The notes under the pieces were generated by a model, which was not told the DNA's origin, did not search any database, and saw nothing but the letters and a program-made list of their open reading frames with translations. A DNA stretch of 64,000 bases from Dorea_A sp016295505. GTDB lineage: Bacteria > Bacillota > Clostridia > Lachnospirales > Lachnospiraceae. Every line of letters starts with the position of its first letter. The stretch's first letter is position 1. Shown here one piece after another: positions 60,709 through 64,000 of this stretch. The translations under genes and the position numbers were made by a program. The stretch covers positions 62,001 through 126,000 of the forward strand of contig NZ_JBDOHS010000008.1 of the NCBI RefSeq assembly GCF_039832105.1, read 5' to 3'.

Positions 60709-62069
60709 ATGGAAACAACAAAAAAGAAATGGCCATTTGGTTTCTATGTATGTAGCCTTTCTTTCTCTTTTGAAAGATTTGCATACTACGCTGCTAAATG
60801 GGCACTTGCGATTTTCATCGTAACCGATGCTGCTAACGGCGGTCTTGGTCTTGACAAATCTGTAGGTGCAGCAATGAGCTCTAACCTGGTAGCATTCACT
60901 TATATCACACCTATTATCGGTGGATATATCGCTGACCGTTGGGTTAGCCCGAGACTCCTCGTACCAATCGGAGAGATCCTTATGGGAATCAGTTACTTAC
61001 TTGCATGGAAAGCAAACGGAATCGGAATGCTTTGGGCAATGATCATCCTGTTATCAATCGGTACAGGATTCTTCAAAGGAAACGTATCCGGTATCAACGG
61101 ACGTCTCTTCCCATTAGCTGACCAGGACACACTGGACTCTGTATTCAACATCCAGTACATGTTCGTTAACATCGGTTCTTTCTGTGGAACATCATTCCTT
61201 AGCCTTCTTGCACTGTCTTATGGATATCGTTTCTTATTCTTCGTCTGCGGTATCTTCTTATTTATCGACTGTGCATGGTGGATCTTCGGTATGAGATTCT
61301 TCGGCGATGCTGGTAAGAAACCATTCCTTGTTGACAACAGAACAGAAGACGTTGACTCTGCTGACAAAGAAAAAGACAACGCTCCACTTACAAAGCTTGA
61401 GAAAAACCGTGTTATCGCTATCCTGATTGTAACACTGTTCTCCGGTATCTTCTGGTTGATCTGGTACATGGTATACATGCCAGTCTACTACGAGTTCGGT
61501 CCGGTAGAGCAAGGTGGTATGGTATGGGATGGGCTAACTGGAACATTGGTTCTTTCCAGATGCCTACTGCATGGTTTGACTCTGCAAACGCTCTTTTTTG
61601 TATCATCCTCTGCCCAGTCTTCGCTGGTATTTGGGCTAAGATGAAACAGAGACCACAGGGTGACTGGGGTATGTTCACAAAGACAGCACTTGGAATTATC
61701 ATTCTTGGTCTGTGTACAGCATGCATGGTTGTTGCAGCTATCATCAGCGGCGAAGGAACAAAGGATCCGGTTGGTATCTGGATCATCCTTCTGACAGCAG
61801 TTGCCATGACAGTTGGTGAAGTTATCTTCTCACCACTTGGAAACTCTTTCATCAACAAATATGCTCCTAAGAAACTTCTTGGAACATTACTTGGTGTATG
61901 GCCGTTCATCATCTTCTTCTCCGGAAAAGGATATGGACCGCTTTACAACTTCTTGGCTAACTTCTCATTCGTTAAGGCTTATGGTATCGTAACTATCGTT
62001 ATCATCGCCTGCGGTGTGATCATGTTAGCATTCACAAAGAAATTCGACGAAATGGTTGGCGGCAAATAA
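60709..62069 (+). pseudogene. POT-family peptide/H+ symporter, interrupted by a -1 frameshift
   Basis: ATG at 60709 behind GGAGGG. The first frame encodes membrane segments 1 to about 7 (FGFYVCSLSFSFERFAYYAAKW...), then at about 61515-61530 the match jumps to the -1 frame (MGWANWNIGSFQMPTAWFDS... to 62069). Adding one G in the repeated ATGG/TATGGG stretch would restore one protein of 453 residues. The helix-1 motif normally ExxERFxYY reads SFSFERFAYY, lacking the first Glu. Codon use stays strongly biased in both parts, so decay is recent, or the break is a sequencing error. No classical slippery heptamer is seen. Confidence 0.8.
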
Positions 62070-62105
62070 GTCAATACATAATAGAATTTACTTTTCGATG
62101 GAAAG

Positions 62106-62134
62106 GGCTCCCGGGTTCCCGGGAGCCTCTTTTT
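62106..62134 (+). terminator. Terminator of the POT gene
   Basis: GC-rich arms GGCTCCCGGG and CCCGGGAGCC, then TCTTTTT. It is 37 bases past the stop and just upstream of the aminopeptidase gene, leaving almost no space for a separate promoter. Confidence 0.85.
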
Positions 62135-62168
62135 ATAAAAACATTTACAAATTAAGGAGGTTTTTATT

Positions 62169-63959
62169 ATGACAGGTGTAGCTGAAAGAATTGCGAAACT
62201 GCGTGCTCTGATGGCAGAAAAAGGAATCGACGCTTACGTTGTTCCGACTGCTGATTTTCACCAGAGCGAATACGTAGGAGAACATTTTAAGGCAAGAAAA
62301 TTCATCACTGGGTTCAGCGGCTCCTACGGCACTGCTGTAATCACCAAAGATGATGGGGGACTTTGGACAGACGGCAGATATTTCTTCCAGGCAACCAATG
62401 AATTGGAAGGAAGCGGCATCCGTCTGATGAAAATGTTTGTTGGCGACACCCCTTCTATCCCGGAATATCTGAATGCAAATGTTCCGGAAGGCGGAACTGT
62501 AGGATTTGATGGCCGTGTACTTTCTATGGGTGAAGGTCAGGAATATGAAGATGCACTGTCTGCAAAAAATATTCAGATCAACTACGCAGAAGATCTGATC
62601 GATGCAATCTGGGAGGATCGCCCGGAGCTTTCCAAAAAACCGGCATTTTTCCTGGAAGAAAAATATTCCGGAGAAAGCACAGCTTCCAAGCTTGCACGTG
62701 TAAGAGCAAAGATGGAAGAAAACGGAGCAGACACCCACATTATTGCATCCCTTGATGATGTATGCTGGCTTCTGAATATCCGTGGAGATGATATTGATTT
62801 CTTCCCGTTATTACTCTCCTACGCAACCGTAACCATGGACGCTGTAGAGCTCTACGTAGATGACTCAAAACTGAATGACCAGATTCACGAAGAATTAAAG
62901 AAAAACAATGTAAATATTCATCCTTATAATGATATTTACGAAGATGTGAAAAAACTGGATTCCGACAAAGTTGTTCTGATCGATCCAATGAAAATGAATT
63001 ATGCTCTGTACAAGAACATTCCTTGTAAGATCGTAGAGGCAGCAAATCCGACTATTCTCATGAAAGCCATGAAGAATGAAGTTGAGCTTGAAAACATCAA
63101 GGAGGCGCATATTAAGGACGGTGTTGCGATCACAAAATTCATGTACTGGATCAAAACACGCTATGACAAAGAGACTATCACCGAATTAAGTTCTGCAGCC
63201 AAATTAACTGAATTACGTGCAGAACAGGAAGGCTACATCCGTGACAGTTTTGAGCCACTGTGTGCTTTTGATGATCACGCTGCCATGATGCACTACTCTC
63301 CAAGTGAAGAATCGGATGTTCAGCTGAAATCCGGCGCATTTTTCTTAAATGATACCGGTGGCGGATACAACGAAGGTTCTACAGATATCACCAGAACTTT
63401 CATTCTTGGTTCCGTAGAGGATCAGATGAAAAAATACTTTACTGCTGTTGTACGTGCCATGATGCGTCTGTCCCGTGCAAAATTCCTGTATGGATGCTAT
63501 GGATACAATCTTGACGTGCTTGCAAGAGGCCCGATCTGGGATCTGGATCTGGATTTCCAGTGCGGTACCGGACATGGTGTCGGATATCTTGGAAATATCC
63601 ACGAAGCACCGACCGGATTCCGCTGGTATGTTGTTCCAAGCAAGAATGAACACCATCAGTTAGAAGAGGGTATGGTTATCACAGATGAGCCGGGAATCTA
63701 CGAAGATGGTCAGTTTGGTATTCGTATTGAAAATGAATTCATCGTCAGAAAAGGTGTGAAAAATAAATACGGACAGTTCATGTACTTTGAGACCATCACA
63801 TTCGCTCCAATCGATCTGGACGGAATCGACCCGGAAGAAATGAGCAAAGATGAAAGAGAATGGCTGAACAATTACCACAAGGACGTATATGAAAAGATCG
63901 GCCCACGTCTGACGGAAGAAGAAAGAGAATGGCTGAAAGAATATACAAGAGCTATTTAA
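62169..63959 (+). CDS. Xaa-Pro aminopeptidase (M24B, aminopeptidase P)
   Basis: 596 residues, ATG at 62169 behind AAGGAGG. Three domains: two creatinase-like N-terminal domains (about 1-130 and 150-300, e.g. DAYVVPTADFHQSEYVGEHFKARKFITGFSGS) and the M24 pita-bread catalytic domain (from about 310). Dinuclear-metal ligands are visible in LNDTGGGYNEGSTDITRTF (two Asp), GTGHGVG (His), ITDEPGIY (Glu) and IRIENEF (Glu). It removes N-terminal residues before proline, completing the peptide use begun by the Opp and POT importers. A short C-terminal extension follows. Confidence 0.95.
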   Translation: MTGVAERIAKLRALMAEKGIDAYVVPTADFHQSEYVGEHFKARKFITGFSGSYGTAVITKDDGGLWTDGRYFFQATNELEGSGIRLMKMFVGDTPSIPEYLNANVPEGGTVGFDGRVLSMGEGQEYEDALSAKNIQINYAEDLIDAIWEDRPELSKKPAFFLEEKYSGESTASKLARVRAKMEENGADTHIIASLDDVCWLLNIRGDDIDFFPLLLSYATVTMDAVELYVDDSKLNDQIHEELKKNNVNIHPYNDIYEDVKKLDSDKVVLIDPMKMNYALYKNIPCKIVEAANPTILMKAMKNEVELENIKEAHIKDGVAITKFMYWIKTRYDKETITELSSAAKLTELRAEQEGYIRDSFEPLCAFDDHAAMMHYSPSEESDVQLKSGAFFLNDTGGGYNEGSTDITRTFILGSVEDQMKKYFTAVVRAMMRLSRAKFLYGCYGYNLDVLARGPIWDLDLDFQCGTGHGVGYLGNIHEAPTGFRWYVVPSKNEHHQLEEGMVITDEPGIYEDGQFGIRIENEFIVRKGVKNKYGQFMYFETITFAPIDLDGIDPEEMSKDEREWLNNYHKDVYEKIGPRLTEEEREWLKEYTRAI

Positions 63960-64000
63960 GAATGATATAGCTGTTTATGATTGGTATAATTGTTAAAAGC

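Noticed and set aside
60709..62069. Programmed -1 ribosomal frameshifting in the POT gene
   Set aside because: The direction fits, but there is no X-XXY-YYZ slippery heptamer or evident downstream stimulator at the junction, and the family is not known for recoding. A base loss in a G-rich repeat is simpler.
1..64000. CRISPR array, prophage, integrative element, defence island, tRNA or rRNA genes
   Set aside because: No direct-repeat arrays, integrase, transposase, phage structural genes, tRNA-like cloverleaf or rRNA segments were recognised in reading the window.
63960..64000. An extended -10 (TGGTATAAT) near the right edge
   Set aside because: No matching -35 is seen and the downstream gene is outside the window, so a promoter cannot be supported.

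Overview
The window reads as about 64 kb of chromosomal core from a low-to-mid GC, endospore-forming member of the Clostridia, most likely a Lachnospiraceae gut anaerobe. This rests on gene content and order: nudF-spoIIM, dacF, spoVB-like, an alpha/beta SASP, GerW/YtfJ with DUF2953, Rnf with a Gx transporter/NusG-II/ApbE block, ispH directly joined to an S1 protein, and a Na+ pump decarboxylase operon. Almost everything is on the minus strand. I see no rRNA or tRNA gene, CRISPR array, insertion sequence, prophage or recognisable defence island.

Layout, left to right. 1-3.9 kb: an Isc-type Fe-S/tRNA-thiolation operon (iscR, iscS, iscU, mnmA, then a PHP phosphatase cut by the window edge) behind a near-consensus promoter and a candidate IscR operator. 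4-6.5 kb: a SpoVB-like flippase, SpoIIM with a candidate sigma-E promoter, and a Nudix ADP-ribose pyrophosphatase. 6.6-10 kb: RNase Y, then recA-recX behind a LexA box. 10.2-17.5 kb: GH13 alpha-glucosidase, YbaK-like deacylase, two DD-carboxypeptidases (DacA- and DacF-like) flanking scpA-scpB and a phosphoesterase. 17.6-23.6 kb: oppABCDF, with a hairpin separating oppA from the rest and two near-perfect palindromes in its leader. 23.6-27.4 kb: a GH127/DUF1680 enzyme with its XRE-cupin regulator, an orphan HicB-like protein and a SASP. 27.4-34 kb: asp23-fakA and recG, rpmB, then a spore/envelope group (GerW, DUF2953, a newly called 45-residue membrane protein). 34-39 kb: class B PBP overlapping an FtsW/RodA/SpoVE protein, and a U32 protein. 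39-42 kb: zapA, ruvBA, Gx transporter and NusG-II protein. 42.3-49.4 kb: apbE and the rnfCDGEAB operon. 49.4-55 kb: rpiR, HI0933-like flavoprotein, cmk, ispH and an S1 protein. 55-60.4 kb: a biotin-dependent Na+ pump decarboxylase operon with two different carboxyltransferases. 60.6-64 kb: a frameshifted POT-family peptide transporter and an M24 aminopeptidase P.

Two themes link distant genes. The first is ion-gradient bioenergetics: Rnf (with ApbE as its flavin transferase) and the decarboxylase pump. The second is peptide use: Opp, POT transporter and aminopeptidase P. No wholly new system is evident. The most interesting items are the double-carboxyltransferase pump with a lipoprotein-type gamma subunit, the cysteine tail on RnfE, the POT frameshift and its two-state leader, the palindromic opp leader, and the long FtsW/PBP overlap.
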